Positions 38,279-48,063 of a DNA stretch of 64,000 bases are shown one piece after another. Every line of letters starts with the position of its first letter. Positions within the stretch are counted from its first letter, which is position 1. Under the pieces are notes generated by a model. That model was given only the letters and a program-made list of their open reading frames with translations, was not told where the DNA came from and did not search any database. The DNA is from Moesziomyces globuligerus (lineage: Eukaryota > Basidiomycota > Ustilaginomycetes > Ustilaginales > Ustilaginaceae), in contig JARVLF010000015.1 of the NCBI GenBank assembly GCA_030849465.1, positions 186,001 to 250,000 of the forward strand, in the 5' to 3' direction. Both the position numbers and the translations under genes were made by a program.

Positions 38279-39607
38279 ATGGAGTTCTTCTTCCCCGCCG
38301 ACGTCTTCACCGCCTACCCCCGTCAGGCTCGCACTGAGCGCCGCTCGTGTGCTGCTGGTCCCTCGGCCAATGTCTTCAGCGGCTGCGGCTTTGACAGCCA
38401 CCCCTTCTTCGCCGACAACTTTGCCGATGCAATACAGCACGAGCGCGCCGCCTACGCCCGTGCCCAAGCTCAGCGCGCCGCACGCGCCGAGGCTGCCCGC
38501 CGGGCCAAGGCCGCCGCTATCGCCGCTGCACGCAGGGAAGCCGAAGAGCGCCAGGCACGCGCCTACCTCGAGCACGTTCTAGAGATGCAGCAGCGTGAGG
38601 CCCAGCGCAGATACCACCTCGAACAGCTCCAGCGCCAGCGCCAGCACCAGGAGGCACTTCGTCGCCAACAGTACCAGGAGTACCAGCGTCGCAAGGCCTA
38701 TGCCATTGAGAAGGAGCGTCAGCGCATCGCAGCTGCTCGTGCCGCTGAGGCCGAGTCCAAGCAGCTCTTCCTCGCTCTCGAGGACCTCCTCATTGGCGGC
38801 CTCAACAGCTTCTACCACGCCTTCCAGAACAGCGACGACGAGGATATGGAGCTGGCCCACAAGAACGACGCCTCGCCCCGCGCTTCCGCCGCTCCTGTTG
38901 ACACAAAGGGCAAGGGCAAGGCTGCCGAGCAGGCCATCGTCGACAACCACTCCATGGACATCGACCACGCAAACAACAACGAAGACACTGCCGCCGCCGC
39001 TGCTGCTGCCCTCAAGGACGAAGATGACGCCGACCCGGAAGAGGTTGGTCCCGCACCTGCCTCGACTCCTGTCGAGACCACCACGTCCGCTCCTCCTGCT
39101 GCTCCTGCCTCGGTGACCAAGACCGAACAGCTCGTCTTCTCGCATGCCTTCCCCTCGGACTCGAGCCTGGACAAGACTAGCATCCGTGCCGACCAGATCA
39201 ACATCTCGGTGGATGAGTCCACACGCAAGGTCACCGTCTCGGGCCTCTGGAACAATGAGCCTGCCGGCAAGGATGTACAGCCTGCATCGCCTGCTCGCGC
39301 CGGCAGTCCCACGCCGAGCGACTCGTCCTCGCGCCGTGGCCGATCGCGTTCTCCCAAGCGTGCGCGCGTCTCGGACGTCGACGAGAACGGCGACGAGATC
39401 GTGACTCCCGACACAAACGAGACCGACGATGACTTTGTCGAAGTCAATTTCACCCGTGCCTCGTCCGCCACAGTCGCAGACGACTCGGCTGCGGCTGCCG
39501 CCAAGGTGGACAAGACTTTCGACCTGCCTCACGGCGCGAATGTCGATGGCCTCAGGGCCGAACTCTCCGATGAGGGCCTCAAGCTCTTCACCACAGTCAG
39601 CGCCTAG
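38279..39607 (+). CDS. HSP20/alpha-crystallin-like protein with coiled coil and split domain
   Basis: A 442-residue protein, single exon, ATG at 38279 (MEFFFPADVF). After a short N-terminus comes a long Ala/Arg/Gln/Glu-rich helix (about 55-165), probably a coiled coil, then an acidic low-complexity stretch. The C-terminal third resembles a small heat-shock protein: VFSHAFPSDSSLDKTSIRAD and INISVDESTRKVTVSG look like two beta-strand blocks, and VDKTFDLPHGANVDGLRAEL then LKLFTTVSA looks like the closing strands. About 110 charged, disordered residues (including an RGRSRSPKR stretch) separate the two halves. A role as an Hsp42-like cytosolic aggregase or sequestrase is inferred. The strong TATA box agrees with inducible expression. 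Confidence 0.65.
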   Translation: MEFFFPADVFTAYPRQARTERRSCAAGPSANVFSGCGFDSHPFFADNFADAIQHERAAYARAQAQRAARAEAARRAKAAAIAAARREAEERQARAYLEHVLEMQQREAQRRYHLEQLQRQRQHQEALRRQQYQEYQRRKAYAIEKERQRIAAARAAEAESKQLFLALEDLLIGGLNSFYHAFQNSDDEDMELAHKNDASPRASAAPVDTKGKGKAAEQAIVDNHSMDIDHANNNEDTAAAAAAALKDEDDADPEEVGPAPASTPVETTTSAPPAAPASVTKTEQLVFSHAFPSDSSLDKTSIRADQINISVDESTRKVTVSGLWNNEPAGKDVQPASPARAGSPTPSDSSSRRGRSRSPKRARVSDVDENGDEIVTPDTNETDDDFVEVNFTRASSATVADDSAAAAAKVDKTFDLPHGANVDGLRAELSDEGLKLFTTVSA

Positions 39608-40261
39608 TTGTCCTCTCGTCCAAGCTTCGTAGTCCTCCGTCCCTGCAAGTGCTCCGATCGCCCATTGCATCCTTTCGCATTGTATCATTTCCAATCAGCA
39701 ATCAGTATCCCGTGACAGTATCTTTTGCAAAGCGTGTGTGAGAATTGTTCGACATGAATACGGCCCCTGAGATAGGCTGCCAGAGTCCAAGGCAGAATCT
39801 TGGCTTACAGCTCCTGGCGGCTTAGCTCTCACATCGACGCAAAGTCAGCCGTACACTCAACCACTGGGTCAAACTTTGGGCTGCCAATAGCGACGGCTAG
39901 GAATGTGTCGTCGTAGCGAGGGATGGACAGAGACCGGGACGCATGAATCTCGCAGAGGGTAGGACGGACATGGCGCTCTTTGGCATCTCTTAGGCAAAGA
40001 AGTCCGGAGAAAAAGAAAGGCCACAAATTGTGCTGTAGAAAACCCCGGCTTTGCATTTTTGAGAGCTGCCGGGCCTGATGAAAAAGCCGGGATTCCAAGT
40101 TTAAATTCAACCGTGATAAGATTTGGCATTTCGCCACACGCGCACTCCACACCAACACTTTGTAGCATCTTGACTTGTCCTCACCCATTCTCTTCACCAT
40201 CACCAAGGGCAGACGTTCCTTTGCCCACGCCGAATCCGGACTGGCTAGCTGGTAGCACTCG
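39608..40261. other. intergenic, HSP20-like 3' side and HECT promoter
   Basis: A 654-bp gap between two plus-strand genes. It contains an AT-rich patch with TTTAAATT near 40100 and a TGATAAG near 40114. No gene seen. Confidence 0.45.
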
Positions 40262-43200
40262 ATGCCAGAGAGCAATCCGGCGCGGCGCCCTGTTTGGGGT
40301 GCGTCCCAGGGCAAGCCATCCTCTGCATCATCAGCACCGAGCACCAGCACCGCCTCAACTTCTTCGCTCGGGTCGGCCCAAACTGCGTCGTCTTCTGCAT
40401 TCCCGCCACTCTCACCGGCCCAAGCGCGAAAACCATCGCAGCGACCTCCTCTCTCGCCCTTCGTCGCTTCGCCTTCGTCGTCTTCTCTCATTTCTCCGAC
40501 GTCGTTCAATCCGTATCCGACGCGGCGGCAGGAGCTGGCGCAGCGCGCCGCGAGCCATGGCACCCGGAAGCGATCACACATTACGCGCAGCGATCCGTCC
40601 GCATCGCGCATCCACTCGATTCTCGACTACGAGGACGACGTCGACTCGCCGATGGACGAGGACGATAGCGACACGGGGGAGGTGTCGACGCGCGGCGCCA
40701 CAATGTCCTCGATCGTATTTCGCGACCTCTCGGCTTCGGCAGGCAGCAGCAGATCGGCCTCGCCCTGGCAGCAGACAGGAATGAGCGCAGGGTTGGCCAT
40801 GTTCGCAACCTCGTCTTTTGGTGGAGAGCCTCTGCGCGTGCTCGCCAATTTGGACGAGGAGCTCGGCGCTGCGCATATGGGCCCACGCATCTACAAGCGG
40901 CACAACCAGAAGCATGTACGCAACCGCATCAAGGCCAAGCTCGGCGCAGCGCACGCGTCGACCCCCTCGCAAAAGACTGGGAAGCAGGTGGAGACGAATG
41001 TTGCGAGCACGCCGGGCTCGGTGTCCACCGGCACATCCACAAATACATCTGATGCGCTGCGCAGCCTGGATCTGCACCTGCTCGTCGAACGATGCCGCCG
41101 CTCCCACAATCTCGCCGCAGTCGAAGGTCGTATTGGCCCCCAAGGCGGCAGCGCGGCAGTGGCTGATGGAGAAGGCACACCTGAGGCCACCTTGCTCTCG
41201 TCGGTCGAGGCGCGCATCGCTCATCCGGCCACCTGGTCATCGGCGCCCGCTTCTGTCGAGCATTCTATCTTGGCTGAGGACCTACTCCCGACAGGGCTCC
41301 AACAGCCGCGTGTTGTCTTTGACGTGCTGCCTCGCTCGCTGCTCGACAAGGTAAGGCTTGCCGTGCTGCGCGGTCTGGGCCGGCTTTTGGATCAGGTAGT
41401 GCTTGCGGCGCGCAGCGAGCTGATCGACGTCCTGGCGCAGCTCCTCCTGTTGCAGCCGCTGCGTCCTTCCGGCGTGCGCGTGACGCTAGGCGATGTCGAG
41501 CTCACGCGTGCACTCCAGCAGACGTTCCTACGAGTGCTCGGCGTGTTCCTGCTCGACCTCGAGTCCAACCCAGCGACGGCGGTAGAGCTGCTTGGCGACG
41601 TTCTGGCGCGCTGTGCGGCGCTCTCACAGACCTCTCAGACAGACATGCTGATGGACACAGGCGAGGAGCACGACGTGCTTGTAGGTCTTGTGGGAGAGCT
41701 GGTTGGATTGTGCGGGCAGCAGATGTCATCGAATCCGGCGGTGCTGACTGCCGAGCAAGACGAGACCCTCGTCGCGCTCTCGCGCTTCCTCTCGGTGTGC
41801 TTTGCACACAATGCCTCGCGTCGCGCCACGCAGCGGTTGGCAGTGCACGCGTTCTACTGCACCGTGCTCGACCTGGCGCCGTTCCTGGAGCACTTTGTCC
41901 ACCACGCCGCCTCGCTCGCCCGCCTCGGCCCGGCAGCACCAGCGGCCGAGGGACTGGCGCAGTTCAACGTCTGCCGTGCACCCTTCCTCGTCTCGCTCGG
42001 CGCCAAGATGCGCATGCTGCAACTCGAGAACGAGGTGCGTCTTGCCCGCTCCTCACTCCGCTCGACCCCGCTGCGGTTCGGCGTGCGGGGGACACAGACG
42101 GCGGAAGCCGAGCTGGTGTTGACGCCGGGCGCGCTGGCGCTCAAGATCGAGCGTGCCGCAGCGTGGGAGCAGAGCCGGGAGCTGTTGGCGCAGCTGCTCG
42201 ATTCGGACGCGGGCGCGCACGCTGCGGTGCGCGCGCTCCGCGTCGAGTTCGCCGGCGAGCAAGCGGCGGACGGTGGCGGACCGGCACGCGAGTGGTTCGC
42301 GACCGCCGCTGCTGGCTGGACCGACCACGGCCGCCTCATCGGTTCGCACGGCTGGTTCCTCCCCACCACCCCCGATGACGGCGATGATGACGAAGGTATG
42401 ATCACCGCGGCGGTTCTCGGGCTGTTATTGGGGCTGGCAGCGCTGCACAGCACCAAGCTCACGCTGCCCTTCCGTATTCCTGCGGTGGCATGGAAGCTCG
42501 CTCGTGCGCCTGATGTTGATGCGGTTGCTCTGCTGCCTGTGGACTTGGAGTGCGTCGATGCAGCGTTAGCACGGGCGCTGCAGGCGGTGCTGGACTGGCA
42601 GCCAGATGGAGGCGCCGATGCGGAGCAAAGCTTCGAGGCCACGTTCACGCTGACGTGGAGTACGACGATCAGCACGCGCCAAGGCGTGCGGACCCTCGAC
42701 CTTGTTCCGGGAGGAAGGCATCGCGCGGTGCGCCTGGTCGAGCGGCGCGACTACGTCTCGAAGCTCATCTGGCGCGTGTTGGTCGGTTCGGCTCGAGGGC
42801 GCGTGGGAGCATTCCATGCTGCATGGCAGGCAGTGATGCCGTCAACGCCTCACGCGGCTTGCGAGTCGCCCAGCGACGTGCTCGCCCGCGGCGGACTGGC
42901 CGTGTCGCTCTTTGCACCCTCGGAGCTCAGCGAAGCGCTCACGGCGACGCCGACCGCGGCGGCCTCGAGGATCGACCCGCTCGATGTAGACGACCTGCGC
43001 ACGAGCACCGAGGTCGTCGGCCCCTCGTCGGGCAAAGACGCCGCAGCAGTCGCATGGCTCTGGGAGGTGTGGACGCAGCTACCGCCGCTCCAGCAACGAC
43101 ACATGTTGGCATTCATCACGGGCGCGCAGGATGTACCGGCGACGGGCGCGCGGGGCGTCGGACTGAGAATCCATCTCGTCCCCACCGACGCAGCCGACCA

Positions 43201-43333
43201 CGCCTCGTGGCCTCTCCCCTGGTCGTCGACCTGCACCTCGACACTCTTCCTGCCGACCTACCCAACGCGCGCCTTGCTCGAGCACAAAGTCGGCATCGCC
43301 ATCGAACATTTCCACGGCTTCGGTCTGCGTTGA
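40262..43333 (+). CDS. HECT-domain E3 ubiquitin ligase (divergent)
   Basis: A 1,023-residue protein, single exon. The first 330 residues are Ser/Pro-rich and disordered. The C-terminal half reads as a HECT domain: RVEFAGEQAADGGGPAREWF corresponds to the family's F-x-G-E-x-G-x-D-x-G-G-x-x-R-E-W/F block, and the C-lobe ends STCTSTLFLPTYPTRALLEH, then GIAIEHFHGFGLR. C991 is the predicted thioester cysteine. The overall shape (long N-terminus plus an AZUL-less HECT) recalls the Hul4/HECTD-type ligases, but no named subfamily is clear. The N-lobe is short on recognisable motifs and carries an acidic DDGDDDEG loop. Substrates unknown. Confidence 0.85.
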   Translation: MPESNPARRPVWGASQGKPSSASSAPSTSTASTSSLGSAQTASSSAFPPLSPAQARKPSQRPPLSPFVASPSSSSLISPTSFNPYPTRRQELAQRAASHGTRKRSHITRSDPSASRIHSILDYEDDVDSPMDEDDSDTGEVSTRGATMSSIVFRDLSASAGSSRSASPWQQTGMSAGLAMFATSSFGGEPLRVLANLDEELGAAHMGPRIYKRHNQKHVRNRIKAKLGAAHASTPSQKTGKQVETNVASTPGSVSTGTSTNTSDALRSLDLHLLVERCRRSHNLAAVEGRIGPQGGSAAVADGEGTPEATLLSSVEARIAHPATWSSAPASVEHSILAEDLLPTGLQQPRVVFDVLPRSLLDKVRLAVLRGLGRLLDQVVLAARSELIDVLAQLLLLQPLRPSGVRVTLGDVELTRALQQTFLRVLGVFLLDLESNPATAVELLGDVLARCAALSQTSQTDMLMDTGEEHDVLVGLVGELVGLCGQQMSSNPAVLTAEQDETLVALSRFLSVCFAHNASRRATQRLAVHAFYCTVLDLAPFLEHFVHHAASLARLGPAAPAAEGLAQFNVCRAPFLVSLGAKMRMLQLENEVRLARSSLRSTPLRFGVRGTQTAEAELVLTPGALALKIERAAAWEQSRELLAQLLDSDAGAHAAVRALRVEFAGEQAADGGGPAREWFATAAAGWTDHGRLIGSHGWFLPTTPDDGDDDEGMITAAVLGLLLGLAALHSTKLTLPFRIPAVAWKLARAPDVDAVALLPVDLECVDAALARALQAVLDWQPDGGADAEQSFEATFTLTWSTTISTRQGVRTLDLVPGGRHRAVRLVERRDYVSKLIWRVLVGSARGRVGAFHAAWQAVMPSTPHAACESPSDVLARGGLAVSLFAPSELSEALTATPTAAASRIDPLDVDDLRTSTEVVGPSSGKDAAAVAWLWEVWTQLPPLQQRHMLAFITGAQDVPATGARGVGLRIHLVPTDAADHASWPLPWSSTCTSTLFLPTYPTRALLEHKVGIAIEHFHGFGLR

Positions 43334-43406
43334 TGCGCGCACTTGCATTCTCTAGCGCAACGTCCCTCAATCCCATTTCTGCGCGCCAGTGCACATCTGG
43401 CCGTGT

Positions 43407-44890
43407 CTATCGTCGTGCTTGCTCCACGAGCCAGTCGCCCTGTGAGCAGAAGACATCGAGTCAGTCGTGATGTCCGAGATGAGCTGTGGCTTGGGGGGAA
43501 AGGGGCAACTTACGATCTCGGTGAGAACGGCGAGCGTCTTTTCGGTGTCGGCTTTCGACATGCCCTCTACGTGCTTCATCATGACTGACAGCGCGGCATT
43601 CGAAATACGAAGAAGATGTCAGCAATCCGACGTAGCATGATGCGCTCAAGCTGTGGTTGAGGGGGACTCACCGTGTTCGTAGCCGGGCCAGATCTTGATG
43701 CTCTTGTGTTGTTGCGGGGTGGAGACCTTGTGGAAGAACATCTTGCTTCCGTTTGGGTCTGTGACTCTGTCGTTTGCGCCGTGGTGGATGGTGAGTGGAC
43801 AGGTGATGAGGTGAGCCTTTCTAGCGAGGTCTTCTATGCCGTCTACGATAGCTAGACCGGTGCTGATGCGCAGCAGGCCCTTGTAAGTGAGCGGATCCGC
43901 CTCGAACTCTTGCTCGACGCGCGGATCGTCCGAGACGTTGCCCTTGATGGCCTTTGCGAAGGGGAGCCTGCCGGCAAAGAAGCGGAGGACGTGGGCGGCG
44001 TATTCGACCGCCTTGCTCGGCCTGGACTGGGCCGAGATGGTGATCATGGGCGCGGCGACCGCCACGCCGGACAGCGAGGGTCGGTACGGCGCCGGTTTGC
44101 CGCGCACCACCGCCGAGCTCTCGCCGTTGGCCGCGTCGCGGTGCGGACGGTGGTGGGCGAGCGCGGTGCGTTGGTGTGCGTTGAGCGCCTCGTCGACCAG
44201 CTCTGCGTCCGAGATCGTCTGCGCCTGCTCGCTGGGTGTCTGCTTGATCGCCAGATCGGGCGCGCCGTCGTGCGTCGGTTCGAGCGGCGGGTAGAGTGCA
44301 GCGTAGTAGAGCACGGTGAAAGCGCCCATGCTGTGACCCTCTGCAAACAGCTTGCGCTCGCGACCCGATGCGCCGAGCAGACCCGACTCCTCATCCCACG
44401 TGCGCACGTCCATCACGACGGCATGCATCGCGCGCGCGTTGATCTTCATGCTCGGCAGGTAGCCGTGCAGGCCCGTGCTGCGTCCGAAGCTCGGCAGGTC
44501 GATGGCGAGCACGCGGAAGCCGCGCTGCATAAAGTGGAGCGCGTGCGGCGCGAGCTTGCCTGCATAGTCGTTGATGCCGTGCGCGAGGACGACGTCCGAA
44601 TGCAGCTGCTCGCGCTCCAGCGCAGCCGGACACGTCCAGACGTAGTACGTCACCCACGACCACTTTTCCTTGTCCCACGAGCCCGACTCGAGCAGCGAGT
44701 GCGCCGGAATCAGCACCCGCCGTCGGATCGCCTCCACCTCCGGGTTCGAGTAGATCAGCCGATGCTCCGCCGCCGTGTGCGGCAGCTCGGCGCGCCCGTA
44801 AGTAGGATCGCCCCCGCCCGGCGTGAGCAGGTTGAGGTGGCAGAGCAGCGGCTCCGTGACGACGTGATGGACCAACTTGAGGTACTCCAT
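43407..44890 (-). CDS. monoacylglycerol lipase-like alpha/beta hydrolase, three exons
   Basis: A serine hydrolase of 440 residues. Exons (minus strand) are 44890-43672, 43584-43514 and 43439-43407; introns of 87 and 74 nt have GTGAGT and GTAAGT donors and CAG acceptors. Splicing joins GYEH to VMMKHVEGMS and then GDWLVEQARR, giving the usual lipase ending. The nucleophile is S187 in GHSMGA; the acid is probably the Asp of HHGANDRVTD and the base the His of GYEH, just before the first intron. Monoglyceride lipases have about 300 residues; the excess is mainly an insert of about 80 residues after the nucleophile. I chose ATG 44890 (MEYLKLVHH); ATG 45010 would add 40 leader-like residues. Confidence 0.85.
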
Positions 44891-45315
44891 CGTGGCGGCC
44901 GAGGAGAAGGTAGGAGGCGCCGGATCGCGGTGAGCAAGATGTGAGGATGGTGGTAGAACGTCAGCAAGGTACTGCTGGCCGTGCCGTCCGAATGTCGTGG
45001 AGAATGGCATGCCGATCTGTCAGTTGCATCCGGCACATGGCATCGGAGCAAGCAGGAGAGCGTCATCCCGCTTTGAACCTCCACCTTTTCGGTAGATTTG
45101 TTAGGCCGACATCTTCGCCGACGTTGGCGTTTGACGAACAGATTTTTTGCTTCGAGTGTGGCACACGAGCCAGCCAGCCAAAGCATGCTTTCGACCTGCA
45201 TGGCCCGGCGGATCCCGCATGTCGACCAAGTCGCTGTCCATCTCGTCGACTCTTGCCTCGTCCTTCGCACTGATACTCCAACGGTCTCCGCCCCGCACGC
45301 CATCGCATCGACACC
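44891..45315. promoter_or_regulatory. divergent promoter region: lipase-like gene / RRF1
   Basis: A 425-bp region between divergent starts. The part near the lipase is CT-rich in the minus sense and probably its leader. No TATA box seen. Confidence 0.45.
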
Positions 45316-46284
45316 ATGTCTGCAGCCCCTTTCGCTCAGCGGGCCGCGAACCTGCTCCCAGCGTTGCGTTCGGTCGCCTCCACATCCTCGGTGCACCTCG
45401 GCGGCGCGCGCACGATCTCGACCGCCGTCGTGCGCGCCTCCTTTGGCGTCTCTGGCGCGGCGACATGGACTCCCCGCGCAAACGCATGGAGCGCACAGCG
45501 TCGATACAAGTCCAAGCGTTCGTCTGCGCAGTACATCGACCCGCACGCTGCGGAGGACGACGACGTGCCTGTGATCAAGACCAAGGGCAAGGGCGGCAAG
45601 AGCAAGGGTGGAGCACGCTCCAAGCGTGGCGATGACGACGAGGCCGAGTACAAGACGTCGACGCGCAACCAGGATCTGCCTGGCGAGGCGTTTGACTCGG
45701 CGGCCATCACGCAGCACATGTCGCGCGCCGTCGAGCGCTGCCGCACCACGGCCTCGACGCTCGTCGGCTCGTTTGGCCGCGCCGACCCCGCGCTGCTGGA
45801 CAGCGTCAAGGTCGAGTATCCCGGCACGGGCACCTCGTCGCGCTCGCTGCATCCGCTCCGGGAGTTCGCCACCGTCGGCGTCAGGGACGGCGCACTGATC
45901 GTCACCGCGTTCGATGCCGATATGGTCAAGCACATCGAACGCGCCATCTACGCTGCCCAACTCGGCCTCACGCCGCAGACGCAGGCGCATACCAACCCGG
46001 GCGACGAAAACGTCCTCCGCGTCGCCGTACCGCAACCCACCACCGAGTCGCGCCAGGCCATGGTCAAGGACCTGACGCGCATCTGCGAAAACGCGCGCGT
46101 CAGCATCCGCGACTCGCGCCACAAGGCCCTCAAGCAGATCAAGTCCGACATCGACAACAAGGTCGTCGGCAAGAGCGAGGGCGAAAAGGAACAAAAGAAG
46201 ATCGAGGCCGAAACCAAAAAGTTCGCCACCAGCATCGACCAGCTCTTTGAAAAGATGAAGCAGTCCCTCCTCTCGGCCAAGTAG
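45316..46284 (+). CDS. RRF1: mitochondrial ribosome recycling factor
   Basis: A 322-residue protein. The N-terminal 65 residues are rich in Ala, Arg and Ser with few acids (MSAAPFAQRAANLLPALRSV, then ARTISTAVVRASFG), a mitochondrial presequence. The RRF fold follows: LDSVKVEYPGTGTSSRSLHPL, EFATVGVRDGALIVTAFD, VAVPQPTTESRQAMVKDLTR and the C-terminal helix up to MKQSLLSAK. RRF with mitochondrial EF-G2 splits post-termination mitoribosomes. A Lys/Gly-rich insert (KGKGGKSKGGARSKRG) lies between targeting region and domain. Single exon, ATG in CACCATGTC context. Confidence 0.93.
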   Translation: MSAAPFAQRAANLLPALRSVASTSSVHLGGARTISTAVVRASFGVSGAATWTPRANAWSAQRRYKSKRSSAQYIDPHAAEDDDVPVIKTKGKGGKSKGGARSKRGDDDEAEYKTSTRNQDLPGEAFDSAAITQHMSRAVERCRTTASTLVGSFGRADPALLDSVKVEYPGTGTSSRSLHPLREFATVGVRDGALIVTAFDADMVKHIERAIYAAQLGLTPQTQAHTNPGDENVLRVAVPQPTTESRQAMVKDLTRICENARVSIRDSRHKALKQIKSDIDNKVVGKSEGEKEQKKIEAETKKFATSIDQLFEKMKQSLLSAK

Positions 46285-46470
46285 CAGCCGCAATCGCAAA
46301 GAAAACAGTCTTCGTCTTTACACGCGGCCATTCGCATGGCTTGATTTCGATTCAGCACCTCCTGTCTGCGCGAGGTGCGGTGAGTATGTTTCTAGAAGCA
46401 AGGCTCTTGTGCGGTGATGTAGCTGCTGTTGCTGCTGCTGCTGCTGTAGTGCCGTCGATCGGGTGGAGCC

Positions 46471-47430
46471 TCACTGCGCCTTTCCGCCCTTGGTGGCGCC
46501 AGCCTCCTGCCAGAACTGCTCGTCGTCCTTGTCCTGGACGCCGAGCTTGACGCCCTGCTGGCCACGGATGACCCTCTGCGGGTCGACACGGCCGTCCTTG
46601 GTGGAGTCGGGCTTGACGGTGAAGCGCTTCTGGACGGCACGGACCATGGCGCGGAACCAGAAGAAGTTGAGGCTGTTGAGGATGACGTTGCCGACCATGT
46701 AGAACGTCTTGAGATGGAGCGGGATGGGCGGGTGGTGGGGCGTGGAGGGTGCGACGACGAACTTGAAGAAGCTGAAGCTGTTGTAGACGCCAAAGGTGAG
46801 GCGCGCGCCGACGTAGGTGCTGAGGAGGAAGACGGCGTTGATGAGCTGGGCGCTGCTGCCGGTCTTGCCGAGCTTGTCGAGGAACCAGTGGATGTTGAGG
46901 AAGGGCGTGGAGAGCTCCCAGAGCAGGAAGCCCATGCCGTCGTACATGAAGATGGGGTGGTAGACGAGCGTGAAGGCGATGAGCGCTACGAGGCCGTGGG
47001 CGATGAAGCCGGGGCCCTCGTGGAGGATGGAGACGACCGAGTCCCAGACAAAGTAGCCCTGGGCGATGGCGTACACCTGCGCGGCCTCGTAGTCGTAGCC
47101 GTAGAGGCGGTCGACGGCGAGCGGATGCGTGTGCAGGCCGAGCGCATTGGTCTGGCGCGCCTTCCACCAGATGCGCGCGGCGAGCGGCGTGATGAGCGCA
47201 GCGTGGATGAACGAGACGACGTGGATGTCCCAGCTGATGCGCGTCTTGCGGTTGAACTTGGCAAAGGTGTTGGGCAGCAGGCGCGGCGAGAGCTGCGACG
47301 AGAGCGTCTGGATGACGAACCAGAGCAGCGCCGAGCGCACGAGCGTGGGCACGTGGGCGGGTGCGTGGTGCATGCCGTACGCATCTGCGTACGGCTGCAG
47401 CCACGCGACGATCGGATCGGCGAACGCCAT
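46471..47430 (-). CDS. TLC-domain (TRAM/LAG1/CLN8) membrane protein
   Basis: A predicted 319-residue multi-pass ER protein. The TLC domain runs from about residue 50 to 250, with NRKTRISWDIHVVSFIHA, a DRLYGYDYEAAQVYAIAQGYFVWD stretch, ILHEGPGFIAHGL and YHPIFMYDGMGFLLWELSTPFLNIHWF. The E-x-S-T-P-x-x-N and H-E motifs are typical of the TLCD4/TMEM56 branch rather than ceramide synthases, which carry a Lag1p motif with paired His. A charged tail of about 60 residues ends in KGGKAQ. The ATG at 47430 (MAFADPIVAW) is the only ATG in this part of the frame; the frame is open upstream through a GGTT repeat but lacks another ATG. Lipid sensing or transport is inferred. Confidence 0.8.
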   Translation of the reverse strand: MAFADPIVAWLQPYADAYGMHHAPAHVPTLVRSALLWFVIQTLSSQLSPRLLPNTFAKFNRKTRISWDIHVVSFIHAALITPLAARIWWKARQTNALGLHTHPLAVDRLYGYDYEAAQVYAIAQGYFVWDSVVSILHEGPGFIAHGLVALIAFTLVYHPIFMYDGMGFLLWELSTPFLNIHWFLDKLGKTGSSAQLINAVFLLSTYVGARLTFGVYNSFSFFKFVVAPSTPHHPPIPLHLKTFYMVGNVILNSLNFFWFRAMVRAVQKRFTVKPDSTKDGRVDPQRVIRGQQGVKLGVQDKDDEQFWQEAGATKGGKAQ

Positions 47431-48063
47431 GTCGGATACAGAGCGGATTCTTGGAGATGATGGAAGCGGAAGGCGAATCGTACTCGATTCGATCCGGGTC
47501 TGAAATTGGCGATTCGAGCCGGTCGGTGCGCGTCGGCTCGGTTGGTTGGTTGGTTGGTTGGTTGGTTGGTTCGAGCGTCGCTTGGGATGCGGCGCAACAG
47601 CGGCTTCCGGAGGTGGAATGGCCGCGCTTCGACCCAACAAAGCGCGTCCACAGCCGCGTGAAATCCTCCTCCTGCTCACCACGACCCACGCGCCGGAATC
47701 AGCTGCTCAGAGCTGTTAGACTACGCTTGTCTTTGTGGTGAAGATGTGGAATCATTTGTGATTGCCCATGTGGAGAAAAGAAGTGGGTGATGCATGCATG
47801 GCAGCTTAGAAGAAAGGCATTTCGAGGCGGCGCATCTCTGACGTCGAGCCGCGCCGGATCCCGAATCGTGCCTGAACCTGCCCTTACAAAATCAAGCTCG
47901 CCTTTGTATGCTGGCCTCACTCATCACGTTCCATGCTAAGCTCACACTCCGTCGAGGCCATCCCTTGGCTTCCGCCCACCATGCATAGATGAACGCAGCC
48001 TAGACTAGTCGACAGACGCTTCATCTTTTCCGCCTTGCAACGCTACGGCCGAATTCGCCGGCC
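47431..48063. promoter_or_regulatory. divergent promoter region: TLC gene / Cue2-like gene
   Basis: A 633-bp region holding a tetranucleotide repeat (next entry) near the TLC start. I see no gene or TATA box. Confidence 0.45.
47540..47571 (+). repeat. (GGTT)8 microsatellite in TLC gene leader
   Basis: Eight perfect GGTT units, 110 bp upstream of the TLC-gene ATG, reading AACC on the sense strand of that gene. Probably leader or promoter sequence and likely length-variable between strains. Confidence 0.9.

Noticed and set aside
45008..45010. An upstream ATG for the lipase-like hydrolase
   Set aside because: The extra 40 residues read as CT-rich leader and are not hydrolase-like; ATG 44890 begins a plausible conserved start, though this needs a mapped 5' end.
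47431..47682. Extension of the TLC protein through the GGTT repeat
   Set aside because: The frame is open but has no ATG; the repeat would encode an Asn-Gln-Pro-Thr run unlike any TLC protein.
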